Notes: generated by a model not told the origin, from the letters alone. A DNA stretch of 64,000 nt from an uncultured Anaerolineales bacterium (GCA_937928015.1 CALFXA010000238.1:5010-69009); one strand, 5' to 3'; numbered from the stretch's first letter, positions 1 through 8,825 are shown. Numbers and translations are program-made.

Positions 1-9
1 TGGGTCAAG

Positions 10-150
10 ACCTTCTTCTATCCAGACTATGACTGTCGGCCCCGGAATCGCACCGGATCATGCCCGTTTTCCCAATGAGGAAAGACGATGTACCCAAACA
101 GGCTCGTGGGCTATACCACCGATCGGGAATTGCACCCTGCCCCGAAGGTT
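10..150 (-). promoter_or_regulatory. FMN riboswitch (RFN element)
   Basis: Read on the minus strand, the stretch carries the RFN boxes in order: CTTCGGGGCAGGGTG, then AATTCCCGATCGGTGGT, then CCCACGAGCC, then GATCCGGTG followed by ATTCCGGGGCCGACAGT, and finally AGTCTGGAT with a purine-rich end. These are the conserved loops of the FMN-sensing aptamer. The controlled gene lies off the left edge, so a riboflavin synthesis operon or riboflavin transporter is expected there. No expression platform is visible inside the window. Confidence 0.95.
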
Positions 151-178
151 TTATTCAGTTGGGAAGATTATAACGCAG

Positions 179-370
179 TTACGCCTTGACGATGCAATCG
201 ACCGGGCAGGCTTCCACGCAGCGCGGGGAGTCGTAGTGACCTTCGCACTCGACGCAGGTGGCCTGGTCGATAACGTACAGGGTGCCGTCGCCTTCGCTGA
301 TCGATTCGGTCGGGCAGTCGGGAACGCAAGCGCCGCAAGCGATGCAATCGTCCTGGATTTTCATGGTCAT
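179..370 (-). CDS. Ferredoxin, 2[4Fe-4S], YfhL-like
   Basis: A 63-residue soluble electron carrier of the bacterial 2[4Fe-4S] type. The first cluster motif is C9-xx-C12-xx-C15-xxx-C19-P. The second is C39-xx-C42-x8-C51-xxx-C55-P, with the eight-residue insertion typical of YfhL-like ferredoxins, and an extra Cys59. The start is set by AGGAG at 379-383, 7-8 nt before the ATG. A longer in-frame reading back to 430 lacks such a site. It is monocistronic and lies just upstream of the FMN riboswitch on the same strand. The redox partner cannot be told from context. Confidence 0.93.
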   Translation of the reverse strand: MTMKIQDDCIACGACVPDCPTESISEGDGTLYVIDQATCVECEGHYDSPRCVEACPVDCIVKA

Positions 371-493
371 GATGGTTTCTCCTGAGTGAATTCTTACTTT
401 GCGGCCTAAAAGATACCTGATAGAGGCCATGAGCGCGAAGTGACGAATGTCGCTGATTCAGGTTGGTTTTGTCACCCTTCCCCCAAAAGGATT

Positions 494-757
494 CTAGGAG
501 TTGTTAAGTAAGTAGGACACGACCATTGCCCCGCCGCACAGACAAAACGCCAGGACAAAGCTGACCACAATATAAATAAGAATATTGGTGCTGTTCGACT
601 GTCCCGTCTTGCCATTGTATTCGTTCTTGCAATTGTTGCAGCGTACCTGATGAAAGATAGCAGGCCCAAGCGCGCCGCCCCACCAGGTGTAGTTGATCTT
701 CTTTACGTCGGTGCTGCCGCATTTCGGACAGGGGACATTGGGATTGGTAGTTTGCAT
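494..757 (-). CDS. Zinc-ribbon membrane protein
   Basis: An 87-residue protein of unknown function. It has an N-terminal zinc ribbon (CPKC at residues 10-13, CNNC at 40-43) and one C-terminal transmembrane segment at about 60-84. The start is placed at the ATG preceded by GGAGG (763-767) with 5 nt spacing. An upstream in-frame start at 799 would lie inside the valS terminator hairpin and is rejected. Small proteins of this type usually anchor a metal-binding head at the cytoplasmic face. No partner gene is adjacent. Confidence 0.75.
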   Translation of the reverse strand: MQTTNPNVPCPKCGSTDVKKINYTWWGGALGPAIFHQVRCNNCKNEYNGKTGQSNSTNILIYIVVSFVLAFCLCGGAMVVSYLLNNS

Positions 758-770
758 TCCGTCCTCCAGA

Positions 771-806
771 AAAAATAATGTCGGCCGTATGGCCGACATT
801 ATTTTT
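771..806 (-). terminator. Terminator after valS
   Basis: A near-perfect inverted repeat with stem core ATGTCGGCC, loop GTAT and an A/T-rich base on both sides. It lies 40 bp after the valS stop and just before the zinc-ribbon gene on the same strand. The A and T tracts make it potentially bidirectional. Confidence 0.85.
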
Positions 807-846
807 ACATTTGAAGCATGAAACAGAAATCGCCTGTTGGTGGGAT

Positions 847-3534
847 TTATCCTAATTGCGCCTTGATCTTTTCGGCGGTTTCCTTGTAGCCTGCCAGCTT
901 CTCGCGCTCCTTGGCGACCACGGGCGCGGGGGCCTTGTTGGCGAAGTCGCTGGAGAGCAGCTTTTCGAGGCGCTCGATGTGGGACTCGGCTTCCTTGAGT
1001 TCCTTTTCGAGGCGGGCGCGTTCCTCGGCGGAGTCAACTGCGCCTGCCAGCGGAAGGTAAATTTCCACCGCACCGACGACCAACGCTGTAGCACCCTCGG
1101 GCTTGGTCGCAAGCGACTCCACGATGGAGAGTTGGGCGACGTCCAGACCTGCCAACGAGGCGATGACTTTGGCCTGTTCCTTCAGCAAGTCGGTCTTTGC
1201 GCCACCGACCAAGGTGGCGGCCAGCTTCTTTGAGGGCGGCAGGTTCTTCTCTGCGCGCAGGTTTCGGATGGAGCGGATGATGTCCTGGAGCAGCGCAAAG
1301 TCAGCCAGCTTGGATTCTTCCCAGCCTTCGGGGTCGCGCGGTTCGGGGAAGCGGGCCACGATCAACGCCTTGGGCCAATCGGCGGCGATGTTCGCGAGCG
1401 GAGAGTCGAGCAGGGTTTCGCGCAGGTGGCCCCAAATTTCCTCGGTCACGAAGGGCGTGAAGGGATGCAGCAGGCGCAGGGCCATGTCAAAGACGCGCGC
1501 CAGCGTATCGGCAGCGCGAGCGGCCCGGGCGCCACCTTCGGCCAGTTCCTGTTTGGCAATCTCCACATACCAATCGGCAAAGTCAGACCACACGAACTCG
1601 TAGATCTGGCGTCCCGCCTCGCCGTACTGAAAGTTCTGGAACAGACGCTCCACGTCGCGGACGAGCTGTTGGAGGCGTGCCCAGATCCAGGAGTCGGCTA
1701 GGGTGTATTCGCCGAGTTCAGCGGCTTGTTCTTGGCTCCCGATGGCATTGATCACGAAGCGTCCAGCATTCCACAGCTTGTTGGCGAAGTTGCGGTTGGC
1801 CTCCACCTTCTTGACCGAGAGGCTCATATCGTTGCCGGGCGTGGAACCCACCAACAGCGTAAAGCGCAGTGCGTCGGTGCCGAGGTCATCCATGACAATC
1901 AGCGGGTCGATCACGTTCCCCTTGGTCTTGGACATCTTGTGTCCGTGCTCGTCGCGGATCAGGCCGTGCAGGTACACGGTGTGGAACGGCACCTGTCCCG
2001 TGTACTCGATGCCGCTCATGATCATGCGCGCCACCCAAAAGAACAGGATGTCGTAGCCCGTCTCCATGTAGGAGGTAGGATAGAAATATTTGAAGTCGGG
2101 CGTCTCTTCGGGCCAGCCGAGCGTGGAGAACGGCCACAGGCCAGACGAGAACCAGGTGTCGAGTACGTCGTCATCCTGATGGATGTCCTTCGAGCCGCAG
2201 GTGGCGCACTCGGTCGGGTCTTCGCGCGCGACGGTCATGTGGCCGTTCGGGCAATACCACACGGGGATGCGGTGTCCCCACCAGAGCTGACGGCTGATGC
2301 ACCAGTCTTCGATGTTCTCCAGCCAGTTGTAATAGATCTTCTCGAAGCGTTCGGGCACAATGCGGATTCGTCCATCGCGCACGGCTTCCAGCGCAGCCTT
2401 GGCCAGCGGCTCGATGGTCACGAACCACTGCTCGGAGATCATCGGCTCGACGATCTCACCGCCGCGCTGCGAGCGCGGGATGGTGGTGAGGTACGGTTCT
2501 TCCTTGATGACCAGGCCCGCGGCTTTCATGTCGGCCCACAGGTTCTTGCGCGCCTCAAAGCGGTCCTGACCCTGATACTGGCCGCCGTTTTCGTTGACCT
2601 TCGCCGCCTGATCGAGCATCGAGATGATCGGCAGATTGTGGCGCTGGGCAATGGCGTAGTCGTTCGGGTCGTGTCCAGGCGTGATCTTGAGCGCGCCCGT
2701 GCCAAACTCCATCGCCACATAATCGTCGGCGATGACGGGGATTTCGCGTCCTACCATCGGCACCACCACCTTGCGGCCGATGAACTTCTTGTAGCGCTCG
2801 TCCTCGGGGTGAACGGCCACGGCCGTATCGCCGAGGATGGTCTCGGGGCGGATGGTCGCCACGGGGATGAATTCGTCCGAACCCGCCAGCATGTACTTGA
2901 AATAATACAGCGTGGCCTGCTCCTCGGAGTATTCCACTTCGAGGTCCGAGACGGCGGTCTTGAGGCCAGGCGACCAGTTGATCAGGCGCGGGCCGCGGTA
3001 GATGAGTCCCTTTTCGTAGAGGCGCACGAAGGCTTCGCGCACGGCGCGGCTCAGGCCGTCGTCGAGGGTGAAGCGTTCGCGCTCCCAGTCGCAGGAAGCG
3101 CCCAGGCGGCGGATTTGTCCCGTGATCTGGCCCGCGTACTTGTGCTTCCACTCCCAGGTATGTTTGAGGAATTCGTCGCGGCCCAGTTCTTCGCGCGTGA
3201 CCTCTTCGGTGCGCAGCAGGTGACGTTCCACCATCAACTGTGTGGCGATGCCCGCGTGGTCGGTTCCAGGCACCCACAGCGTGGAATAGCCCTTCATGCG
3301 GTGATAGCGGATCATCAGGTCTTCCATGCTGACGAACATGGCATGACCGAGGTGCAGTTCGCCCGTCACGTTCGGTGGCGGGATGGAGATCACGAACGGC
3401 TTGACCGTTGGGTCGAAGTCGGGCTTGTTCGGGTCATTGTGCGGCTTGAAGTAGCCGCCCTTCTCCCACATCTCATAGATGCGCGGCTCGGTGGATTTGA
3501 AGTCGTACGCTTTCGGTAATTCGTGTTTGGTCAT
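847..3534 (-). CDS. valS: Valine--tRNA ligase
   Basis: Cytoplasmic class I aminoacyl-tRNA synthetase of 895 residues, the usual ValRS length, which charges tRNA-Val and edits mischarged threonine. The HIGH motif appears as HLGH after PPPNVTGEL near residue 48. KMSKTKGN is the KMSKS loop. A zinc-binding insertion shows CPNGH and CATC near residues 425-445. The C-terminal 60 residues form the Lys/Glu-rich coiled coil typical of ValRS. The start is the ATG at 3534, behind AAGGAG with 7 nt spacing. An in-frame extension to 3567 has no ribosome site. A T-box leader upstream indicates control by uncharged tRNA-Val. Confidence 0.98.
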   Translation of the reverse strand: MTKHELPKAYDFKSTEPRIYEMWEKGGYFKPHNDPNKPDFDPTVKPFVISIPPPNVTGELHLGHAMFVSMEDLMIRYHRMKGYSTLWVPGTDHAGIATQLMVERHLLRTEEVTREELGRDEFLKHTWEWKHKYAGQITGQIRRLGASCDWERERFTLDDGLSRAVREAFVRLYEKGLIYRGPRLINWSPGLKTAVSDLEVEYSEEQATLYYFKYMLAGSDEFIPVATIRPETILGDTAVAVHPEDERYKKFIGRKVVVPMVGREIPVIADDYVAMEFGTGALKITPGHDPNDYAIAQRHNLPIISMLDQAAKVNENGGQYQGQDRFEARKNLWADMKAAGLVIKEEPYLTTIPRSQRGGEIVEPMISEQWFVTIEPLAKAALEAVRDGRIRIVPERFEKIYYNWLENIEDWCISRQLWWGHRIPVWYCPNGHMTVAREDPTECATCGSKDIHQDDDVLDTWFSSGLWPFSTLGWPEETPDFKYFYPTSYMETGYDILFFWVARMIMSGIEYTGQVPFHTVYLHGLIRDEHGHKMSKTKGNVIDPLIVMDDLGTDALRFTLLVGSTPGNDMSLSVKKVEANRNFANKLWNAGRFVINAIGSQEQAAELGEYTLADSWIWARLQQLVRDVERLFQNFQYGEAGRQIYEFVWSDFADWYVEIAKQELAEGGARAARAADTLARVFDMALRLLHPFTPFVTEEIWGHLRETLLDSPLANIAADWPKALIVARFPEPRDPEGWEESKLADFALLQDIIRSIRNLRAEKNLPPSKKLAATLVGGAKTDLLKEQAKVIASLAGLDVAQLSIVESLATKPEGATALVVGAVEIYLPLAGAVDSAEERARLEKELKEAESHIERLEKLLSSDFANKAPAPVVAKEREKLAGYKETAEKIKAQLG

Positions 3535-3591
3535 TCTTGCTCCTTGTAACCTGAGATTGCTTCTCAAAGACTTGCAATGAAATATTTAAAA

Positions 3592-3875
3592 TAAAAACGC
3601 CTCGTCCACAAGAGGACGAAGCGCAGGCTCCGCGGTACCACCTCGATTCAGCCGTCCTTCGACTACGCTCAGGACGAGGCTGCACTCTACAGCTGACGTG
3701 TTCATCAGCCCATGCTGTAACGGGCAAACCCGTGACGGTCTACTTGCTGTTCGCTTTCTTCGTCAGAACCACCAGGCGACTTCTGCGGCTTGTTGCTGTG
3801 GAAGTTTCCAGCCAGTGACTTCCTTCTCTATCAGCAATTCAGTCCTCGTACTACTCCTGAATGGTTGGGATTATA
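3592..3875 (-). promoter_or_regulatory. T-box leader of valS
   Basis: On the minus strand the leader has an AGAGAAGG motif in stem I, a specifier region with a GTC valine codon at 3780-3778 (context GAAGTCGCC), and the diagnostic T-box GAGGTGGTACCGCG at 3631-3647. It ends in a terminator hairpin with stem CGTCCTC / GAGGACG and a T run (about 3592-3622). Uncharged tRNA-Val should pair at the specifier and the UGGN loop and favour antitermination. The helix just before the T-box coincides with a dispersed palindromic repeat (see the next feature). Confidence 0.95.
3652..3679. repeat. Dispersed GTCCTTCGACTACGCTCAGGAC palindrome, copy 1
   Basis: An imperfect palindrome (CCTTCGACTACGCTCAGG core) inside the valS T-box leader. 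Related copies lie at 45438-45472 and 60744-60770. In this copy, flanking bases extend the hairpin, so the repeat appears to form a T-box helix between stem I and the antiterminator. Repeats of this core are common between genes in many bacteria. Confidence 0.75.
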
Positions 3876-3901
3876 CATTTCCACACAAAGCGAGTCAAGC
3901 G

Positions 3902-4327
3902 TCAATCCCCCGTGATGGAATGACTGTCTTTGTCCAGCAGGCTCAAGATGATGTTATATGACAATAGCCCACCCAGGGTCAACTGGGGGAAAGCTATAAC
4001 CAACAGCAGAAGGATGCTGTAGTTGCCTGCCAGCAATTCGATCAAAATCCCCAACACAGGCAGGACACCCAACGTCAGAGCCAATAGCGTCATGAAAAAT
4101 AGGTAGATTGGATTGCGAACAATAAATTGCCCCGTCAACAGCCAGCGCAGCATCAGGCCTTCGATGTGCGCTTCCTCGGCGATCGTCTCGACGTATCCCA
4201 GCCCAGATTTGTCGAAGTACGTACGATAGCCCGGCCAGCCGACCAGATATTGCGTCTTCTCGTCCAGCAGGCCCATCTCGATCTCGATTGGATATTTATC
4301 TTCCGCGTTAGGAATGCGTTTCTTCAT
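3902..4327 (-). CDS. Hypothetical membrane protein, two TM segments
   Basis: A 141-residue protein that I do not recognise. The first 70 residues are soluble and acidic. Two hydrophobic segments follow at about 72-95 and 100-125. The chosen start is the ATG at 4327, behind GAGGCGGT. A TTG start at 4345 is possible but has no ribosome site. It sits 20 bp downstream of btuD on the same strand, so it may be co-transcribed with the cobalamin importer, but nothing in the protein suggests a role in transport. Confidence 0.7.
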   Translation of the reverse strand: MKKRIPNAEDKYPIEIEMGLLDEKTQYLVGWPGYRTYFDKSGLGYVETIAEEAHIEGLMLRWLLTGQFIVRNPIYLFFMTLLALTLGVLPVLGILIELLAGNYSILLLLVIAFPQLTLGGLLSYNIILSLLDKDSHSITGD

Positions 4328-4347
4328 ACCGCCTCGCTGAAGCAATT

Positions 4348-5121
4348 CTAGCCTCGTTCAGCGGGCAGGACAAGGGGTCCTTCATGAAACGGATGCGGGA
4401 CGACATGCACAGGCAGGCAATAGGCCGCCTCAATCAGCTCCGGACGAAGAACCTGATTCGGCGTGCCCACGGCTTTTTCCACGCCCCCGACCAAGAGCGC
4501 GATGCGGTCCGCATAACGCGCGGCCAGGTTCAGGTCATGTAGGGCAACCAGCACAGCCAAGTTATCCTTACGCGCCAGGTCGCGGACCAACTCCAGCAGG
4601 CTGACCTGATATTGCAGGTCGAGGTGGGCAGTCGGTTCGTCGAGCAGCAGGATGGGCGTGGACTGAGTCAAGGCGCGGGCCAGCAGCACACGCTGAGATT
4701 CTCCCCCCGAGAGTTCGCCCACGCGGCGGTCGATCAACCCCAGGGCATGGACTCGCTCCAGGGAGCGGCGGGCCAGTTCCTCATCCTGCTCGGAAGCATG
4801 ACCGAGGAATCCCAGGTAGGGCGTGCGTCCCATCAGCACCGTCTCCCAGACCGTGAAGGCGGGTGGCAGCGAAATGGCCTGCGGCACCACCGCGATGTAA
4901 CGCGCGCGCTGCATGGGCGTGAGCGCGGCGAAGTCATCGCCGTTGGTGCGGACCTGTCCCGTGTAGGGAATCACACCGCTGACCGCGCGGATCAACGTGG
5001 ACTTGCCCGCGCCGTTCGGACCGATCAATGCCACTACCTCGCCGTTCTTGACCTCCAGCGAGACGCCATGCAGGACGGGATGTCCGTGATAAGCAGCTGA
5101 GAGATTCTCAATTCTTAACAT
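4348..5121 (-). CDS. btuD: Cobalamin ABC transporter, ATP-binding protein
   Basis: A 257-residue ATPase of the iron/B12 importer family (type II ABC importers). It shows Walker A GPNGAGKST at 34-42, signature LSGGESQR at 137-144, Walker B LLLDEP at 158-163, a Q loop near VVPQ and the switch histidine in ALHDL. It powers uptake through the adjacent permease. The start lies 4 bp from the end of btuC, which implies translational coupling. The family also carries haem and siderophore transporters. The cobalamin riboswitch upstream of the first gene makes B12 the likely substrate. Confidence 0.9.
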   Translation of the reverse strand: MLRIENLSAAYHGHPVLHGVSLEVKNGEVVALIGPNGAGKSTLIRAVSGVIPYTGQVRTNGDDFAALTPMQRARYIAVVPQAISLPPAFTVWETVLMGRTPYLGFLGHASEQDEELARRSLERVHALGLIDRRVGELSGGESQRVLLARALTQSTPILLLDEPTAHLDLQYQVSLLELVRDLARKDNLAVLVALHDLNLAARYADRIALLVGGVEKAVGTPNQVLRPELIEAAYCLPVHVVPHPFHEGPLVLPAERG

Positions 5122-5124
5122 AAC

Positions 5125-6117
5125 TCACCAATATCCCTGATTCCTCGCGCGCCGCAGCACCCACAGAAAAAACGGCGCACCCGCCAGCGAGGTGACGATA
5201 CCCACGGGCAATTCCTGCGGGGCAAGCAGCACGCGCGCCAGGACGTCCGAGAGCAGCAAGGCGGTAGCCCCGCCCAAAATGGACAGTGGCATCACGCGGC
5301 GATAATCCCCGCCCACCCATAAACGGATGATGTGCGGGACGATCAGCCCGATGAATCCGATGATGCCCGAGAAGGCCACGGCCGCCGCCGCCGAGAGCGA
5401 AGCCGCCGCCAACACCACCGTCCGCGCGCGGCCCACGTTCAGGCCGAGCTGCTGAGCCTGGTCATCACCGAACTGCAATAAGTTAAGGATGTGTCCACTC
5501 AATAACAGGATTCCCAGGCCAACCACCAGATAAGGCAACAGCGCCAGGATGGCTGTCCAGCCTGCCTGGCTGGCTCCGCCCAACAGCCAGCCCAACGCGC
5601 GCCGCACCTCGCCCGTCGAGCGCAGCATCAGGAACGAGGTTAACGACGTGGCGAAAGATGAGATGGCTACACCCGCCAGAATCAGGCTGGTGGTCGGGAC
5701 CGTGTTGCCGACGCGGGCCACCAGATAGACGGCAAAGACGGTCAACAATGCGCCGGCGAAGGATGCCATCGGTACGGCCATCAGTCCCCAAAACGAGTAC
5801 GGCCATTTGACGCTCATCGCGATGACCGCGCCCAGGCCCGCGCCGGAAGCCACACCGATCAGGAATGGGTCGGCCAGCGAGTTGCGGAAGAGTCCCTGAT
5901 AGGCCGTGCCGCTGCCCGCCAGTGCCATGCCCGTCAACACGATCAACACCGTGCGCGGCAGACGGATGGCCCATACGATTTGCGTCGCCGTGGATGTGCC
6001 GCGCCCGAGCAACACATCCCATAACTCGGCGGGCGTAAGGAATACCGAGCCAATCGCCAGGCTGAGCAGCAAGGCGAAGATAAGAAATATAAAAGAAAGA
6101 ATGACAGATCGTTTCAT
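5125..6117 (-). CDS. btuC: Cobalamin ABC transporter, permease
   Basis: A FecCD/BtuC-family permease of 330 residues with about nine to ten hydrophobic segments. Family landmarks are the GVASGAGLGAV loop, the GRARTVVLAAASLSAAAAVAFSG region and the GFIGLIVPHI motif that contacts the ATPase. It forms the homodimeric membrane channel of a type II ABC importer. It lies between the substrate-binding lipoprotein gene (43 bp upstream) and the ATPase gene (4 bp downstream) in one operon. Substrate assignment rests on the riboswitch. Confidence 0.92.
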   Translation of the reverse strand: MKRSVILSFIFLIFALLLSLAIGSVFLTPAELWDVLLGRGTSTATQIVWAIRLPRTVLIVLTGMALAGSGTAYQGLFRNSLADPFLIGVASGAGLGAVIAMSVKWPYSFWGLMAVPMASFAGALLTVFAVYLVARVGNTVPTTSLILAGVAISSFATSLTSFLMLRSTGEVRRALGWLLGGASQAGWTAILALLPYLVVGLGILLLSGHILNLLQFGDDQAQQLGLNVGRARTVVLAAASLSAAAAVAFSGIIGFIGLIVPHIIRLWVGGDYRRVMPLSILGGATALLLSDVLARVLLAPQELPVGIVTSLAGAPFFLWVLRRARNQGYW

Positions 6118-6159
6118 GGAAGCCGTAGGGGCGGACGATCGTCCGCCCCTACCTGTAAT

Positions 6160-7068
6160 TTACTGGAACAATTCGGGATGGATCAATTTTGCCAGCGCTT
6201 CGAGCCCATCCACCAAACGCGGACCCGGGCGGCTGATCATGTTGTCGTCGACGGGGAAGACCGAGTTGGACTGCACCGCGGCGATGCTCTCCCAGCCCGG
6301 GCGGACCAGAACGGACTCGGGCGCGGTGCCCCATTGCGCGTCACCCAGCAGGATGATCGACGGATTCGAAACGACCAACTGCTCCAGGCTGATCTGCGGA
6401 TACGGGTCGGTCAACTGGCCGCCGACGTTGGTTCCGCCGGCGCGGGTGATGAGCAAATCGCCGAAGGACCCCGAGCCGTAGGTATATGGCTTGGCGGCAT
6501 CGGTGGCGTCGATCTCATAGAATATGGCGGGACGTTCCGTGGCGGTGGCGATCTTGTCATCCACGGCTTGGACGCGCGCCTTAAGCCTATCCACCACACC
6601 GGTTACGTCGTGCCCGGTCAACTGGCCGACGATGTCCAGGTTGCTGTACATCTCTTCGATGGTCTTGGGATTCTTGAGATAGTAAACCGTCAGGCCCAGA
6701 TCTTCGAGCTGCTTGACCAGCTCAGGTGTGTTGATCTCTGCCGCCAGGACCAGGTCAGGCTTGAGGGCCACGATGGCCTCGGCGCTGTACTCGCCCATCG
6801 AACCGCCGACCTTTTCGATGCTGGCCGCTTCGGGCGGATAATCGGAAAATTCGTCGCGGCCCACCATCTGAGTCCCGGCGCCGATGGCAAAGAGGATCTC
6901 GGTGTTGGACGGCGCCAGCGAGACGACGCGCTGGGCGGGGGCGGCGAGGGAAACCTCACGGCCGAGGCCGTCGGTCAATTTAATGGCACCCGCTGCCGGG
7001 GCGGTTGGCGCGCAGGCCGTCAGCAATAATCCAAGGGCGAGCAGGATGAAGGTCAACTTACGAAACAT
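6160..7068 (-). CDS. btuF: Cobalamin-binding lipoprotein of ABC importer
   Basis: A 302-residue class III substrate-binding protein. It has a lipoprotein signal peptide (MFRKLTF start, lipobox LLTAC) and then a bilobed BtuF/FhuD-type fold with the family features RVVSLAPSNTEILFAIGAG and a long linking helix near the middle. The mature protein would be lipid-anchored outside the membrane. The start is the ATG at 7068, behind AGGAG with 6-7 nt spacing. A 40-residue in-frame extension runs into the riboswitch terminator and is rejected. It is the first gene of the btuFCD operon. Confidence 0.9.
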   Translation of the reverse strand: MFRKLTFILLALGLLLTACAPTAPAAGAIKLTDGLGREVSLAAPAQRVVSLAPSNTEILFAIGAGTQMVGRDEFSDYPPEAASIEKVGGSMGEYSAEAIVALKPDLVLAAEINTPELVKQLEDLGLTVYYLKNPKTIEEMYSNLDIVGQLTGHDVTGVVDRLKARVQAVDDKIATATERPAIFYEIDATDAAKPYTYGSGSFGDLLITRAGGTNVGGQLTDPYPQISLEQLVVSNPSIILLGDAQWGTAPESVLVRPGWESIAAVQSNSVFPVDDNMISRPGPRLVDGLEALAKLIHPELFQ

Positions 7069-7123
7069 GGAAACTCCTGTGTGTTGTAGGATGAGATCAT
7101 GTCCCAACCTACGCAAAATTTGA

Positions 7124-7325
7124 ATCAAAATCCCCTGCCGTGATGACAGGGGAGGTAGGAGAGGCAATCCGAGCAGGCCGTCCTCCACCTCCTTTCAGCG
7201 AGAGTGTGGTGAACCGACCAGGGCGGGCGACCTGACTTGGGCAGCGACGGCTGCCTTCACAGTTGCGCGACAGCGCCAGAATTACACTGGCTTCGCCGCT
7301 GACTGGCCGTATGTGATTTGTAAAA
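7124..7325 (-). promoter_or_regulatory. Cobalamin riboswitch
   Basis: Minus-strand boxes: GAAGCCAGTGTAATTCTGG followed by CGCTGTCGCGCAACTGT, the B12-box core, then AAGTCAGG, then CGCCCGCCCTGG, the 3' half of the aptamer. Toward the gene follow a GGAGGTGGAGG / CCTACCTCC pairing option and a hairpin with stem CCCCTG / CAGGGG at 7132-7152 with an ATTTT tail, a likely terminator. It lies directly upstream of btuF. B12 binding should shut the importer operon off. Confidence 0.93.
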
Positions 7326-7343
7326 AGATTGTACCACGCTTGC

Positions 7344-8771
7344 TTAGCCGACAGCCTGCCGCGCGATCTCACGGAACATGCCGCGAAAGACGAACTCATG
7401 GATGGGGTAGAGCCCGTTCCAGTACAGGAAGCCTAGCAGGCCGCGCGGGGCAAAGTAGCCGGTTTGGGTCAGGTGGGTGCCGTCGCCGTCGGGGACGATC
7501 TGCCATTCCATCCAACTGTCGCCGGGCGTGAGCAATTCATCGCGCAGCAACAAACGGGCCGAGGTGACGTCTTCGACGCGGTAGAAGTCGAGGATGTCGC
7601 CGGGTTGAAGTGCTGCCCCCCGAAGTGGGAAAGGCTGTGAAGTTTTATACGGGCGAAGAAAGGAATCCAGCCAGCCGCGCAGTTTCCACAGGAAGTCGGC
7701 GTACAGCCAGCCGTTCTCTCCGCCCAACGAGTGGATCACACGTCGGACTGCTTCGGGCGGAGCGTCCACATGCATGGAACGGTGGTTGATAAAGAAGCCC
7801 TCGTGTTTGACATTGACCACGGGGCGGCGGCCATCCGTCCAGACGGGTTCGAGGTGGTTGGGGTGCAGCTGTGCGAGGGAATCCTGTACGGCCTGATGGA
7901 ACGGAATCAAATTCACGTTCGGGAATACCTGTTGTGCGGTGGGTTCCTGCACGCGGCTGTCGCTACGCAGACCGTCGATCAATGGATAGGCGATGCGCTG
8001 CGGAACGGGCGTAGTCAGTCCCACGCCGAACGCCATGAACCAGAGTGGGATGTATGGCAGCAGGATCATACGGCGCTTGTGTCCGCGCAGGCGGGCGTAC
8101 TCGAGCATCAACTGTGAATAGACCATCAGGTCCGGGCCGCCGATCTCGAAGACCTGACAGCGGCCCTCAGGTGTTTCCAGCGCAGCCAGAAGATAGTCGA
8201 GCACGTTTTGCGCGGCGATGGGCTGGGACCGGTTGCTCATCCAGGTGGGACCCGGCACGAGCGGCAGCAATTCGGTCATGAAACGGATCATCTCGAACGA
8301 GATGCTGCCCGGGCCGACGATGACTCCCGCGCGGAATTCGGTGACCGGCACGCGGCAAGCGCGCAGCACTTCACCGGTCTCGATGCGCGAGCGCATGTGC
8401 GCGGCGATGTGCGCCTGTGGGTCGGCCAGCCCGCCGAGGTAGATGATGTGCTCCACGCCGGCGGATTCGGCGGCGGCTGTGAAATTCCTTGCGCCGTCCA
8501 GTTCTTTTTCGGTGTAACCCCGTCCGCTGGACATGTTGTGGATCAGATAATACGCGGTGTGGACTCCCTCCATTGCGGCGGTCAGGGTTGATGGGACCAT
8601 GACGTCGCCGGGTGCCACCTCCACATGGCGGAACCAGGCACGGCCCCGGAGTCTCCACGGCTGGCGGGCCAGGGCGCGGACCCGATAGCCGCGTTCCAAT
8701 AAACGGGGGATGAGGCGGCTGGCGATGTATCCTGTGGCACCGGTAACGAGAATCAGGGGGGAAGCGGTCAA
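7344..8771 (-). CDS. SDR-family NAD(P)-binding protein with DUF2867 domain
   Basis: A 475-residue two-domain protein. Residues 1-300 are an extended/atypical SDR (NmrA-like) with the nucleotide-binding GATGYIASRL near the N-terminus and a YYLIHNMSSG segment. Residues about 320-475 match the DUF2867 pattern (HVDAPPEAV, then a GENGWLYADFLWKLRGWLD core and an FYRVEDV strand). Substrate unknown. The start is TTG at 8771, behind GAGG about 10 nt upstream. No ATG fits. It is a tandem paralogue of the gene at 8826-10295 and was probably made by local duplication. Confidence 0.85.
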   Translation of the reverse strand: MTASPLILVTGATGYIASRLIPRLLERGYRVRALARQPWRLRGRAWFRHVEVAPGDVMVPSTLTAAMEGVHTAYYLIHNMSSGRGYTEKELDGARNFTAAAESAGVEHIIYLGGLADPQAHIAAHMRSRIETGEVLRACRVPVTEFRAGVIVGPGSISFEMIRFMTELLPLVPGPTWMSNRSQPIAAQNVLDYLLAALETPEGRCQVFEIGGPDLMVYSQLMLEYARLRGHKRRMILLPYIPLWFMAFGVGLTTPVPQRIAYPLIDGLRSDSRVQEPTAQQVFPNVNLIPFHQAVQDSLAQLHPNHLEPVWTDGRRPVVNVKHEGFFINHRSMHVDAPPEAVRRVIHSLGGENGWLYADFLWKLRGWLDSFLRPYKTSQPFPLRGAALQPGDILDFYRVEDVTSARLLLRDELLTPGDSWMEWQIVPDGDGTHLTQTGYFAPRGLLGFLYWNGLYPIHEFVFRGMFREIARQAVG

Positions 8772-8825
8772 GGCGGCTGCTTTCCTCTTTCTTCCTTTGG
8801 CGAAGAAGAAAGATACAAATAAGAT

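Noticed and set aside
1726-3519. Long open frame opposite valS
   Set aside because: It lies entirely antisense to valS in a GC-rich region, its translation is low-complexity Val/His/Asp-rich, and it has no ribosome site.
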